Origin: Verrucomicrobia bacterium LP2A
GTDB lineage: Bacteria > Verrucomicrobiota > Verrucomicrobiia > Methylacidiphilales > Methylacidiphilaceae
Direction of reading: 5' to 3'
Length of the DNA stretch: 64,000 nucleotides
Assembly (NCBI GenBank): GCA_000526255.1
Contig: JAFS01000002.1
Span: 1,107,925 to 1,171,924 of the forward strand
Numbering within the stretch: the stretch's first letter is position 1; every line of letters begins with the position of its first letter. This document shows, piece after piece, positions 1 to 8,375 of the stretch. The notes beneath the pieces are model-generated. The model saw only the letters and a list, made by a program, of their open reading frames with translations. It searched no databases and was not told where the DNA came from. A program made the translations under genes and the position numbers.

Positions 1-21
1 CGAGATGAGGAAGGTCCGCCC

Positions 22-1665
22 ATGATGTCTAAGCATGGCGACATGACGCCGGTCGTCGATCTGACCCGGGAAAAGGGTACGGGCCCCATTCGGACTCATC
101 GCCCGCTCTACGTCGATCTCCTGCCCCCTTGCCGGGCCGCCTGCCCCGCTGGAGAGGACATCCAGGGCTGGCTCGCCCTGGCCCAGGCCGGGAGCTACCG
201 GCAAGCCTGGGAGCTTCTCGTCCAGGAGAACCCCTTTCCCGCCGTTCACGGGCGGGTCTGCTACCATCCTTGCGAGAGCCATTGCAATCGGGGCGACTAC
301 GACGCCCCGGTCTCGATTCACGCGATCGAGCGCTTCCTCGGGGATCTCGCTTCCGCCGAGGGCTGGCCCTTTCCGCCGTCTGCCGCGCCCAGCGGAAAGC
401 GGGTGCTGGTCGTCGGAGCAGGCCCATGCGGGCTCTCGGCCTCCTACCATCTCGCCCGCCTTGGCCATGCGGTCGAAGTCCACGAGGCGGGTCCCTTGGC
501 CGGAGGGATGATGCACTTCGGGATTCCGGCCTACCGGCTGCCCCGCGAGGTTCTGGCCAAGGAAGTCGAGCGGATCGAGCGGATGGGGGTCCGCTTTGTC
601 TTCGATCACAAGGTTGAGGGCCTCCTCGCCGAAAAGGAAGCGGGCGCTTTCGACGCGGTCCTGGTCGCCATCGGCGCCCAGGTCGGCAAGCATGTCGACA
701 TTCCGGCCCGCGACGCAGCGCGCGTGCTCGATGCGGTCTCCCTGCTGCACCAAGTGGCCGGAGAGGAGCGTCCGCTGCTCGGCCGGCGGGTGGTGATCTA
801 CGGCGGGGGCAATGTGGCCATGGATGCGGCGCGGACGGCCAAGCGGCTGGGGGCGGAAGAGGCACTCATCGTCTACCGGCGGGACCGCGCCCATATGCCG
901 GCCCGCGCCTTCGAGGCCGACGAGGCCCTCTCCGAAGGGATCCGAATCCGGTGGCTCACGACGATCAAGGAGATGGCAGGCGAGGAGCTGACCGTCGAGC
1001 GGATGGAGCTCGGGCCTGACGGCCGGCCCCGGCCGACCGGTCAATACGACACGTTGCGGGCGGACGCGGTGGTGCTTGCGATCGGGCAGGAGACCGACAG
1101 CCGCTTCCTCAGGCAGGTTCCCGGGATCGCCTTCGGGAAGGACGGGGCGGTGATCGTCGACCAGAACCAGATGTCCGGGCATCCCGGCATCTTCGCCGGG
1201 GGCGACGCGGTTCCGGGAGATCAGACCGTTACGGTCGCCGTCGGTCAGGGTAAGAGAGCGGCCCGGTCGATCGACGGCTGGCTTCGCGGGACCGCCTTCG
1301 CCGAGCCGTCTCCTCCGCCCGGCGTCTCCTTTGCGATGCTCCATCTGCCGCTCTATCGCGACGTCGCGCCGGGCCGGCAGCCCGAGCTGCCGCTTGCCGA
1401 GCGGACCGGCGATTTCGCGGAGGTGGTGGCGGGGCTCTCCGAAGCCCAGGCTCGCCGCGAGGCCGAGCGCTGCTTCTCCTGCGGGATCTGCTTCGAGTGC
1501 GACAACTGCTATGCGGCCTGCCCGGAGGACGCGATCCTCAAGATGGGACCGGGCCTGCGCTACCGCTTCCTCTACGAGAAGTGCACCGGCTGTGCGGTCT
1601 GCTTCGAGCAGTGCCCCTGCCATGCGATCGAGATGATCCCCGAGCCCGCGGGAGGCCGAGCATGA
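22..1665 (+). CDS. GltD-like NAD(P)H flavoprotein with C-terminal 2x[4Fe-4S] ferredoxin domain
   Basis: This 547-aa protein resembles the glutamate synthase small subunit / NADPH:ferredoxin oxidoreductase family. The N-terminus (residues about 35-95) has the cysteine-rich Fe-S region (CRAACPAGEDIQ, CYHPCESHC). An FAD-binding Rossmann motif follows (VVGAGPCGLSASYHLA, about 130), then a second NAD(P)-binding motif (YGGGNVAMDAARTAKRLG, about 260). The last 65 residues carry two ferredoxin clusters (CFSCGICFECDNCYAACP and CTGCAVCFEQCPC). The start is ATG 22, just after an AGGAAGG-like ribosome site; ATG 25 is equally possible. Its stop overlaps the nifJ start by 4 nt (ATGA), so translation is probably coupled. 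A likely role is passing electrons between NAD(P)H and the ferredoxin used by the adjacent pyruvate oxidoreductase. There is no GltB partner here, so glutamate synthesis is not supported. Confidence 0.88.
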   Translation: MMSKHGDMTPVVDLTREKGTGPIRTHRPLYVDLLPPCRAACPAGEDIQGWLALAQAGSYRQAWELLVQENPFPAVHGRVCYHPCESHCNRGDYDAPVSIHAIERFLGDLASAEGWPFPPSAAPSGKRVLVVGAGPCGLSASYHLARLGHAVEVHEAGPLAGGMMHFGIPAYRLPREVLAKEVERIERMGVRFVFDHKVEGLLAEKEAGAFDAVLVAIGAQVGKHVDIPARDAARVLDAVSLLHQVAGEERPLLGRRVVIYGGGNVAMDAARTAKRLGAEEALIVYRRDRAHMPARAFEADEALSEGIRIRWLTTIKEMAGEELTVERMELGPDGRPRPTGQYDTLRADAVVLAIGQETDSRFLRQVPGIAFGKDGAVIVDQNQMSGHPGIFAGGDAVPGDQTVTVAVGQGKRAARSIDGWLRGTAFAEPSPPPGVSFAMLHLPLYRDVAPGRQPELPLAERTGDFAEVVAGLSEAQARREAERCFSCGICFECDNCYAACPEDAILKMGPGLRYRFLYEKCTGCAVCFEQCPCHAIEMIPEPAGGRA

Positions 1666-4600
1666 CCGCGAGAAGCGTGAAACCCCGCCGGACGATGGAC
1701 GGCAACACGGCCGTCGCCGACGTCGCCTATCGGACGAACGAGGTCTGCGCGATCTACCCGATCACCCCTTCCTCGACGATGGCGGAGCTCGCCGACCAGT
1801 GGGCGGCACAGGGACGCAAGAACCTCTGGGGGAGCATTCCGGTCGTCCAGGAGATGCAGAGTGAAGGGGGGGCGGCTGGGGCCGTTCACGGCGCTCTTCA
1901 AGTCGGGTCGCTGACAACCACCTTTACCTCCTCCCAAGGTCTCCTCCTCATGATCCCGAACATGTTCAAGATCGCGGGCGAGCTTACCCCGACGGTCTTC
2001 CATGTCGCGGCGCGGTCGGTCGCCAGCCATGCCCTCTCGATCTTTGGCGACCACTCCGATGTGATGGCGGTGCGCATGACGGGCTTCGCGCTCCTCTGCT
2101 CGGGTTCCGTCCAGGAGGCTCACGATGGGGCGCTGATCGCGCAGGCGGCGACCCTCGAAAGCCGGGTGCCCTTCCTCCACTTCTTTGACGGCTTTCGAAC
2201 CTCGCATGAAGTGAACACCCTGAACCCGCTGGCCGACGAGCCGCTCCGGGCGCTGATCCCAGACGAGCTCATCCGCGCGCATCGGGAAAGGGCGCTCAAT
2301 CCGGAGCATCCGTTCATCCGGGGCACCGCCCACAACCCGGATACCTTCTTCCAGGCCCGGGAGGCGGCGAATCCCTTCTACGCTGCCCTGCCCGGGATCC
2401 TCCGGTCGGTTCTCGACCGGTTCGCCGAGCAGACCGGCCGTCGCTACCGCCTCTTCGAGTACGACGGTCCGGAGGACGCCGAGCGCGTGATCGTCCTGAT
2501 GGGCTCGGCGTGCGAAACCGCCCGGGAGACCGCCGCCGCCCTCCGCCGGCAAGGGGAGAAGACGGGCGTGCTCCAGGTCCGCCTCTTCCGCCCCTTTGCC
2601 GTTGACGACTTCCTTTCCGTGCTCCCAGCGAGCTGCCGAGCCCTTGCCGTGCTCGAGCGGACCAAGGAGCCCGGGGCACCGGGCGAGCCGCTCTTCCTCG
2701 ACGTGCTGGGAAGCCTCGCCGAAGCCTATTCCCAAGGGAAGCGGCCCCGCCTCCCCCGGGTCATCGGAGGCCGCTACGGACTTTCCTCGAAGGATTTCAC
2801 CCCCGCGATGGCGAAGGCCGTCTTCGACGAGCTCCGGAAACCCGAGCCTAAGAGCCGGTTCAGCGTCGGCATCACCGATGACCTCTCCCACGCGAGCCTC
2901 GAGGTCGACCGAGGGTACTCGATCGAGCCCGACTCGGTCGTCCGCGCTCTCTTTTACGGCCTGGGCGGCGACGGAACGGTCGGAGCCAACAAACATTCGA
3001 TCCAGATCATCGCCGAGGAGGCCGGCCTTCATGCCCAAGGCTACTTCGTCTACGACTCCCACAAGTCGGGGGCGCTGACCGTCTCCCATCTTCGGTTCGG
3101 GCCCGAACCGATCTGTTCGCCCTACCTGGTCTCCTCGGCGAGTGTTGTGGCCTGCCACTGGTTCCCCTTCCTCGAGCGGGTCGATCTCCTCCGCTCGGCG
3201 GCTTCGGGGGCCGTCTTCCTCCTCAATAGCCCCTACGGGCCGGAGGCGGTCTGGGATCACTTTCCCCGGTCGGTCCAACGGCAGATCCTGGAGAAGCAGC
3301 TCCGCCTCCATGTGATCGACGCCTCCCGGATCGCCCGGGAGGCTGGCCTCAAGGGGAGGACCAACACGGTCCTTCAGGCCGCCTTCTTCGCTCTCGCGGG
3401 CATCCTCCCGCGCGACGAGGCGGTGGAGCGGGTCCGCCAATCGATCCGGAAGGCCTACGGCGGCAAGGGGGAAAAAGTCGTGGCCGAGAACCTGCAGGCC
3501 GTCGATCATGCACTCGCGAACCTCCACGAGGTGGTCGTTCCCAAGGAAGCGACGAGCGCCTTCGATCGGCGTCCTCTGGTCCCCGCAGAAGCCCCCGAGT
3601 TCGTCAGGCTCGTGACGGGGCCGATGCTCGCGGGGCGGGGCGATGAGATCCCCGTCAGCCTTTTTCCCGTGGACGGCACCTACCCGTCGGGCACCGCGGC
3701 CCTGGAAAAGAGGAACATCGCGGACTTTGTACCGATCTGGGAGCCCGCGATCTGCGTCCAGTGCGGCCAGTGCGGCTTCGTCTGCCCCCACAGCGTCATC
3801 CGGGTCAAGTATTACGACGAAGCGCGGCTCGACGGCAGCCCCTCTTCCTTCCGGTCGGCACGGGTCCATCTCCGCGGCTACCCCGGGATCCGCTTCACCC
3901 TGCAGGTCTACGTCGAGGACTGCACCGGTTGCGGGCTCTGCGTCGATGTCTGCCCCGCCTATAGCCCGACCAAGCCGGGGCTTAAGGCGATTCACTTGGA
4001 GGCGAAGCAGCCCGTCCTGGAGGGCGAGCGCGAGAGCATCGCCTTCTTCGAGCGGCTTCCCGTCAACGATCGCACCCAAGTCGACTTCGCCAACGTCCGG
4101 GGGGTCCAGTTCCTGGAGCCCCTCTTCGAGTTTTCCGGCGCCTGCGCGGGCTGCGGGGAGACCCCCTATCTCAAGCTCCTCTCCCAGCTCTTCGGCGACC
4201 GGCTCTTGATCGCGAATGCGACCGGCTGCTCCTCGATCTACGGGGGCAACCTCCCCGTCACGCCGTGGGCCAAGAACGGCGAGGGGAGGGGGCCTGCCTG
4301 GTCGAATTCCCTCTTTGAGGACAACGCCGAGTTCGGCCTTGGATTCCGGCTGGCGGCCGACCAGCTCCGGGGCCGGGCCGAAGGGCTGCTCCGCGGATTG
4401 GCGAGCTCGGGCGGCGAGGAGTTGACCCGGGAGATCCTCTCGGCCCCGCAGATCCAGGAATCGGAGATCCGCGCCCAGCGCCAGCGGCTTGAAGCCCTCC
4501 GCAGCAGGCTTGCGCCGCTGGCCCAGGCGAGCCCTCAGGCCCGCGAGCTCCTCTCGGTGATGGACCACCTGGTCCGCCGCTCCATCTGGCTCGTCGGCGG

Positions 4601-5282
4601 GGACGGCTGGGCCTACGATATCGGCTTCGGGGGCCTCGACCATGTGCTCGCCACCGGCCGGAACGTCAACGTGCTCGTTCTCGATACCGAGGTCTATTCC
4701 AACACAGGGGGTCAGGCCTCGAAGGCGACCCCGCTCGGAGCGGTCGCCAAGTTCGCCGCTGCGGGAAAGCGGGTGCCCCGGAAGGATCTGGCCCTGCAGG
4801 CGATCGCCTACGGCAACGTCTACGTGGCCCAGGTGGCGATGGGGGCTAACCCGCAGCAGACCCTCCTCGCCTTCCGGGAAGCCGAGGCTTACGAGGGCCC
4901 CTCGCTGATCCTCGCCTATAGCCATTGCATCGCCCACGGGATCGAGATGGAGCGGGGCTTGCGCCAGCAGGATGCCGCGGTCGCCTGCGGCTACTGGCCC
5001 CTCCTCCGCTTCAATCCCGCGATGCGGGCGATCGGCGAAAACCCCTTCCGCCTCGACTCTCCCCGGCCGACGCTCCCCTTCCGGCAGTACGCTTACCAGG
5101 AGCTCCGCTACCGGGCGCTCGCGATGAGCCATCCCGCCGAGGCGGAAGAGCTGGCGACCCGCGCCCAGTCCCTCATCCTCGAGAAATACGGGCTCTACGA
5201 GCAGCTCGCCGGCTTCCGGGAGGCGAAGGCGCCGGTTCCCGCAGGCGCCCCGGCACCCGCCGCTTTGGAGGAGACCCGATGA
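1662..5282 (+). CDS. nifJ: pyruvate:ferredoxin (flavodoxin) oxidoreductase, single-chain
   Basis: A 1206-aa homodimer-type PFOR that interconverts pyruvate + CoA and acetyl-CoA + CO2 with low-potential electrons. The N-terminal substrate domain opens with MDGNTAVADVAYRTNE and YPITPSSTMAE (about residue 30). Two ferredoxin clusters lie near residues 697-760 (CVQCGQCGFVCP, CTGCGLCVDVCP). The thiamine-pyrophosphate domain follows (GCGETPYLK near 829; GGDGWAYDIGFGGLDHVL near 979; DTEVYSNTGGQASKATP). Length matches bacterial NifJ. The open frame extends upstream to 1497, but ATG 1662 starts at the conserved N-terminus and overlaps the preceding stop. The stop codon overlaps the next ATG (5279). 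All expected cysteines and TPP residues seem present. Confidence 0.95.
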   Translation: MTARSVKPRRTMDGNTAVADVAYRTNEVCAIYPITPSSTMAELADQWAAQGRKNLWGSIPVVQEMQSEGGAAGAVHGALQVGSLTTTFTSSQGLLLMIPNMFKIAGELTPTVFHVAARSVASHALSIFGDHSDVMAVRMTGFALLCSGSVQEAHDGALIAQAATLESRVPFLHFFDGFRTSHEVNTLNPLADEPLRALIPDELIRAHRERALNPEHPFIRGTAHNPDTFFQAREAANPFYAALPGILRSVLDRFAEQTGRRYRLFEYDGPEDAERVIVLMGSACETARETAAALRRQGEKTGVLQVRLFRPFAVDDFLSVLPASCRALAVLERTKEPGAPGEPLFLDVLGSLAEAYSQGKRPRLPRVIGGRYGLSSKDFTPAMAKAVFDELRKPEPKSRFSVGITDDLSHASLEVDRGYSIEPDSVVRALFYGLGGDGTVGANKHSIQIIAEEAGLHAQGYFVYDSHKSGALTVSHLRFGPEPICSPYLVSSASVVACHWFPFLERVDLLRSAASGAVFLLNSPYGPEAVWDHFPRSVQRQILEKQLRLHVIDASRIAREAGLKGRTNTVLQAAFFALAGILPRDEAVERVRQSIRKAYGGKGEKVVAENLQAVDHALANLHEVVVPKEATSAFDRRPLVPAEAPEFVRLVTGPMLAGRGDEIPVSLFPVDGTYPSGTAALEKRNIADFVPIWEPAICVQCGQCGFVCPHSVIRVKYYDEARLDGSPSSFRSARVHLRGYPGIRFTLQVYVEDCTGCGLCVDVCPAYSPTKPGLKAIHLEAKQPVLEGERESIAFFERLPVNDRTQVDFANVRGVQFLEPLFEFSGACAGCGETPYLKLLSQLFGDRLLIANATGCSSIYGGNLPVTPWAKNGEGRGPAWSNSLFEDNAEFGLGFRLAADQLRGRAEGLLRGLASSGGEELTREILSAPQIQESEIRAQRQRLEALRSRLAPLAQASPQARELLSVMDHLVRRSIWLVGGDGWAYDIGFGGLDHVLATGRNVNVLVLDTEVYSNTGGQASKATPLGAVAKFAAAGKRVPRKDLALQAIAYGNVYVAQVAMGANPQQTLLAFREAEAYEGPSLILAYSHCIAHGIEMERGLRQQDAAVACGYWPLLRFNPAMRAIGENPFRLDSPRPTLPFRQYAYQELRYRALAMSHPAEAEELATRAQSLILEKYGLYEQLAGFREAKAPVPAGAPAPAALEETR

Positions 5283-6289
5283 ACCTCGCCACCCGCTACA
5301 TGGGCCTTTCCCTCAAGAACCCGCTGATCGCGTCGGCCTCTCCCCTGACCGGCGAAATCGGCGCGATCCGCCGGTTGGAAGATGCGGAGGCGGGGGCGGT
5401 GGTCCTCCCCTCGATCTTCGAGGAGCAGATCCGGGCCGAGCAGGAACGCTGGGAGCGGCTCACCGCCGCCGGAACCGAGAGCTTCCCCGAGGCGCTCACC
5501 TACTTCCCCGATCCCGGCTCCTACCGGGTCGGACCCGACCGCTACCTTGAGCTGATCCGGGAGGCGGTCGAGGCGGTCGACATCCCGGTCCTGGGCAGCC
5601 TCAACGGGGTGACGAGCGAAGGGTGGATCTCCTACGCCAAGGGGATCGAGGAGGCGGGGGCTGACGGCCTCGAGCTCAACATCTACTTCTTTCCCACCGA
5701 CATTGCGGAGGAGGGATGGGCCGTGGAGGAGCGCTACCTTCAGATCCTCCGGGCGGTCCGCGCGGAAGTTTCGATCCCTCTTGCGGTCAAGCTCCTCCCG
5801 GCGTTCAGCTCTCTCGGGAACATGGCTCGCCGCCTGAGGGAGGCGGGAGCCCAGGCGCTCGTCCTCTTCAACCGCTTCTACCAGCCCGAGATCGACCTCG
5901 CTGAGCTTCGCCTCGTCGATGACCTGGCCTTGAGCCACCGGAGCGAGACGCGCCTCCCTCTCTTCTGGATTCGCCTTCTCCGCAGCCGGATCGACTGCTC
6001 CCTGGCCGCGAGCAGCGGGGTCGAGAGCGCCCGGGAGGCGATCCAATATCTCCTTGCGGGAGCCGATGTCGTGATGACCACCTCCGCCCTCCTGCGGGAG
6101 GGGATTCCTCACATGAAGCGCCTGGTGGGCGGCCTCCGCGATTGGATGGACCAGCACGCATTCGCCTCCGTGGACGCGATCCGGGGGCTCTTGAGCCGGG
6201 AGCATCTGGCCAAGCCCGAACCGGCGGCCCGCGCCCGCTACATCGACATCCTCCAGCGCTATCCGGCGGAGCAGGGGCTGTGGGATTGA
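5279..6289 (+). CDS. dihydroorotate dehydrogenase-like flavoprotein
   Basis: A 336-aa TIM-barrel FMN protein of the dihydroorotate-dehydrogenase-like group. It begins MNLATRYMGLSLKNPLIASASPLTG, which is the family's hallmark first strand. Barrel segments include VDIPVLGSLNGVTSEGW, GADGLELNIYFFP, IPLAVKLLPAFSS and the C-terminal phosphate-binding region GADVVMTTSALLREG. ATG 5279 overlaps the nifJ stop (ATGA). In several bacteria this family sits beside nifJ; whether it really oxidises dihydroorotate is unproven, and the linkage argues for a redox role with PFOR rather than pyrimidine synthesis. The open frame upstream to 4925 lies inside nifJ and is rejected as the start. Confidence 0.85.
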   Translation: MNLATRYMGLSLKNPLIASASPLTGEIGAIRRLEDAEAGAVVLPSIFEEQIRAEQERWERLTAAGTESFPEALTYFPDPGSYRVGPDRYLELIREAVEAVDIPVLGSLNGVTSEGWISYAKGIEEAGADGLELNIYFFPTDIAEEGWAVEERYLQILRAVRAEVSIPLAVKLLPAFSSLGNMARRLREAGAQALVLFNRFYQPEIDLAELRLVDDLALSHRSETRLPLFWIRLLRSRIDCSLAASSGVESAREAIQYLLAGADVVMTTSALLREGIPHMKRLVGGLRDWMDQHAFASVDAIRGLLSREHLAKPEPAARARYIDILQRYPAEQGLWD

Positions 6290-6323
6290 ACGGAGCGGCG
6301 GTCGATGCGACGGCCCGGCGCGG

Positions 6324-7727
6324 TCAGTGCTGGCCGACCAGCTCCTTGATCGACTGGAGCATCTGGATGAGCACCTGCTGGGCGTCTCCGTAGACCATCC
6401 GGCAGTTGTCCGCCGTAAAGAGGGCGTTCTCGATGCCCGCGTAGCCCTTTCCCTGTCCCCGCTTGATCACGTAGACCTGGCGGGCCTTGTCGACGTCGAG
6501 GATCGGCATTCCGTAGATCGGCGAGCCCCGGTCAGTGCGGGCCGCGGGATTGACGATGTCATTGGCTCCGACCACCAGCGCCACGTCTGTCGCGGGAAAC
6601 TCCTCGTTGATCTCGTCGAGGCCGACGATCATCTCGTAGGGGACTCCCGCTTCGGCCAGCAGCACGTCCATATGACCCGGCATCCGGCCCGCCACAGGAT
6701 GGATGGCGAACTTGACCTCCGCTCCTTCCTCCTGGAGCCGCTTGGCGAGCTCGTAGAGCTTCTGCTGGGCGTGGGCGACCGCCAGGCCATAGCCCGGAAC
6801 GAAGATCACCTTCCGCGCATAGCAGAGAGTCGCCGCCGCATCCTCGGTGCTGATCGGCTTGAGCTGGCCGGTGACCTGGCTCTCCTCTTGCCCCGCTTCG
6901 CCGAAGTTGCTGAAGAGGATGTTTCCGAGCGAACGGTTCATGGCGCGCGCCATGAGCAGGGTGAGCAGGCTGCCCGCCGCACCGACAACCGTCCCCGCGA
7001 TCATGAGCGCCGGATGGTTGAGGACGAACCCCTCGAAGCCGACCGCGATCCCCGTGCAGGCGTTGCAGAGCGAGATCACGACCGGCATATCGGCCCCGCC
7101 GATCGGGAGCGTGATCAGCGCCCCGAAGAGAAGAGAGCAGCCGAAGAAGAGCAGGAGGAGATCCGGATTGGGGAGGAGAGCCGGCAACGCGGTAGCCGAG
7201 GCGACGGCCACCAGGAGCACGAGCCCGTTTCCGAGCTGAAGGAAGCGGGGTCGCCAGGGCTTCGGCAGCCTTCCATCGAGCTTCGCCCACGCGATGAGCG
7301 ACCCCGAGAACGAAAAGGAGCCGATGAATCCCCCGGCGATCGCGATGGCGAGCCGGACGTTGCTCACGTCGGAGTGCATGAGGAGCTCGATCCCTGCGAT
7401 CGCTGCGGCCGCAGCTCCTCCCATCCCGTTGTAGAGGGCCACCATCTGCGGCATCGCGGTCAGGGGGACGCGCCCTCCCCGCCACCAGGCCCAGCCGACT
7501 CCCAGGAGAAGCGCGAGCCCGGCGAGCAGGAGGTTGCCGGGCAGATGGGACCGGGCCTCCCCGCCGACGCCGAAGACATAGAGGAAGCTCGCCAGCGTCA
7601 CAACCAGCATTCCGACACCCGCGAGCACGATCCCGGAGCTCGCCGTGCCCACCGAGGACATCCGCTTGAGCCCGTAGATGAGCAGGAAGGCGGTAACCAG
7701 GTCGCAGGACTGCAGGAGGAAGTCCAC
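6324..7727 (-). CDS. pntB: NAD(P) transhydrogenase subunit beta
   Basis: A 467-aa membrane subunit of the proton-translocating transhydrogenase. The N-terminal two thirds is a bundle of hydrophobic helices. The C-terminus is the NADP-binding domain III (VIFVPGYGLAVAHAQQKLYELAKRL; GANDIVNPAARTD; PIYGMPILDVDKARQVYVIKR; YAGIENALF). The chosen start is GTG 7727, which directly follows the pntAB stop (TAG-C-GTG) and has GGAGGT just upstream. Frames further 5' lie inside pntAB. It transfers hydride from NADH to NADP+ at the expense of the proton gradient. The NAD-binding alpha-1 subunit is not in this cluster. Confidence 0.93.
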   Translation of the reverse strand: MDFLLQSCDLVTAFLLIYGLKRMSSVGTASSGIVLAGVGMLVVTLASFLYVFGVGGEARSHLPGNLLLAGLALLLGVGWAWWRGGRVPLTAMPQMVALYNGMGGAAAAAIAGIELLMHSDVSNVRLAIAIAGGFIGSFSFSGSLIAWAKLDGRLPKPWRPRFLQLGNGLVLLVAVASATALPALLPNPDLLLLFFGCSLLFGALITLPIGGADMPVVISLCNACTGIAVGFEGFVLNHPALMIAGTVVGAAGSLLTLLMARAMNRSLGNILFSNFGEAGQEESQVTGQLKPISTEDAAATLCYARKVIFVPGYGLAVAHAQQKLYELAKRLQEEGAEVKFAIHPVAGRMPGHMDVLLAEAGVPYEMIVGLDEINEEFPATDVALVVGANDIVNPAARTDRGSPIYGMPILDVDKARQVYVIKRGQGKGYAGIENALFTADNCRMVYGDAQQVLIQMLQSIKELVGQH

Positions 7728-7728
7728 G

Positions 7729-8055
7729 CTACCTCCGCCGCTCCGCAGCCGCCTTGGACGGCTTTTCCGAATGGAACATCCGGAGCATCCGGACGGTGAC
7801 CACGTATCCTCCGGCGGCATTCGCCGCGCCGAAGAGCACTCCGAGGAAGCCGATCGCCTGCTCCGCTACGGTCGTTGCGTGAAGCAGAGCGTAGAGCGCT
7901 CCCACGACCACGATGCCGTGGATGAAGTTGGAGCCCGACATGAGCGGGGTGTGGAGGATTGCCGGCACCCGCGCAATCACCTCGTAGCCGGTAAAGGCGG
8001 CCAGGAGGAAGAGGTAGATCGCCAGAAACCCCGTGAGGCCGGTTTGTCCGTCCAT
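7729..8055 (-). CDS. pntAB: NAD(P) transhydrogenase subunit alpha, part 2 (membrane domain)
   Basis: A 108-aa protein with three to four hydrophobic helices (FLAIYLFLLAAFTGYEVI, LHTPLMSGSNFIHGIVVVGAL, AIGFLGVLFGAANAAGGYVVTVRML). This is the typical separate PntA2 subunit found where pntA is split. It starts at ATG 8055, with GGAG about 9 nt upstream. Its stop is one base before the pntB GTG, so the two are co-translated. In most genomes with a split pntA the order is pntAA-pntAB-pntB, but the next 320 bp upstream hold no coding frame for the NAD-binding PntAA. Subunit PntAA must be encoded elsewhere or be lost. Confidence 0.9.
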   Translation of the reverse strand: MDGQTGLTGFLAIYLFLLAAFTGYEVIARVPAILHTPLMSGSNFIHGIVVVGALYALLHATTVAEQAIGFLGVLFGAANAAGGYVVTVRMLRMFHSEKPSKAAAERRR

Positions 8056-8375
8056 AGATGCGTTCTCCGATTCGAGTTTGAGCCCCTTGCCTTATGCTAT
8101 TGGGCCCGTCGCTCCCGGCTTCCCACGGACGCGGAAGCTTCCTCCGACTGGTTTCTCCCAAGGGTCCGGGTGGCTCGTGGCTGGAGCATGCCGGCAAGTC
8201 TAGTGAGGCCAGTGGGGCTTCGCCAACTAGAAAGAGCGCGGAGCGCAAAGGAAAGGCGCAGGAAGGCTAGGAAGCGGCCGATGGCCCGGGGGAAACCGGA
8301 GTAGACCCGCTCTCGCCCTCCCTCTGGTCAGGGGGAAACGCGCTCCTCCACGGAGAGGCCGCGGGGCATGCTGGC
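8056..8375. other. intergenic region between pntAB and the methyltransferase gene
   Basis: No convincing gene is seen in these 320 bp. On the minus strand there is a possible sigma70-like promoter for pntAB near 8197-8226. The remainder is GC-rich and shows no NAD-binding domain that could be a pntAA remnant. Confidence 0.5.
8197..8226 (-). promoter_or_regulatory. possible promoter of pntAB-pntB
   Basis: Read on the minus strand, TTGGCG (8226-8221) and TAGACT (8202-8197) are separated by 18 nt, resembling sigma70 -35 and -10 boxes. Transcription would start near 8190, about 135 nt before the pntAB ATG. In a GC-rich background the match is suggestive only. Confidence 0.3.

Noticed and set aside
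1572..5132. 1186-codon open frame on the minus strand opposite nifJ
   Set aside because: It is a composition shadow of the high-GC nifJ gene; nifJ is unmistakable and the antisense product has no recognisable domain.
6327..7799. 490-codon plus-strand frame opposite pntB
   Set aside because: Arginine/glutamate/histidine-rich shadow; the minus strand carries the real PntB.
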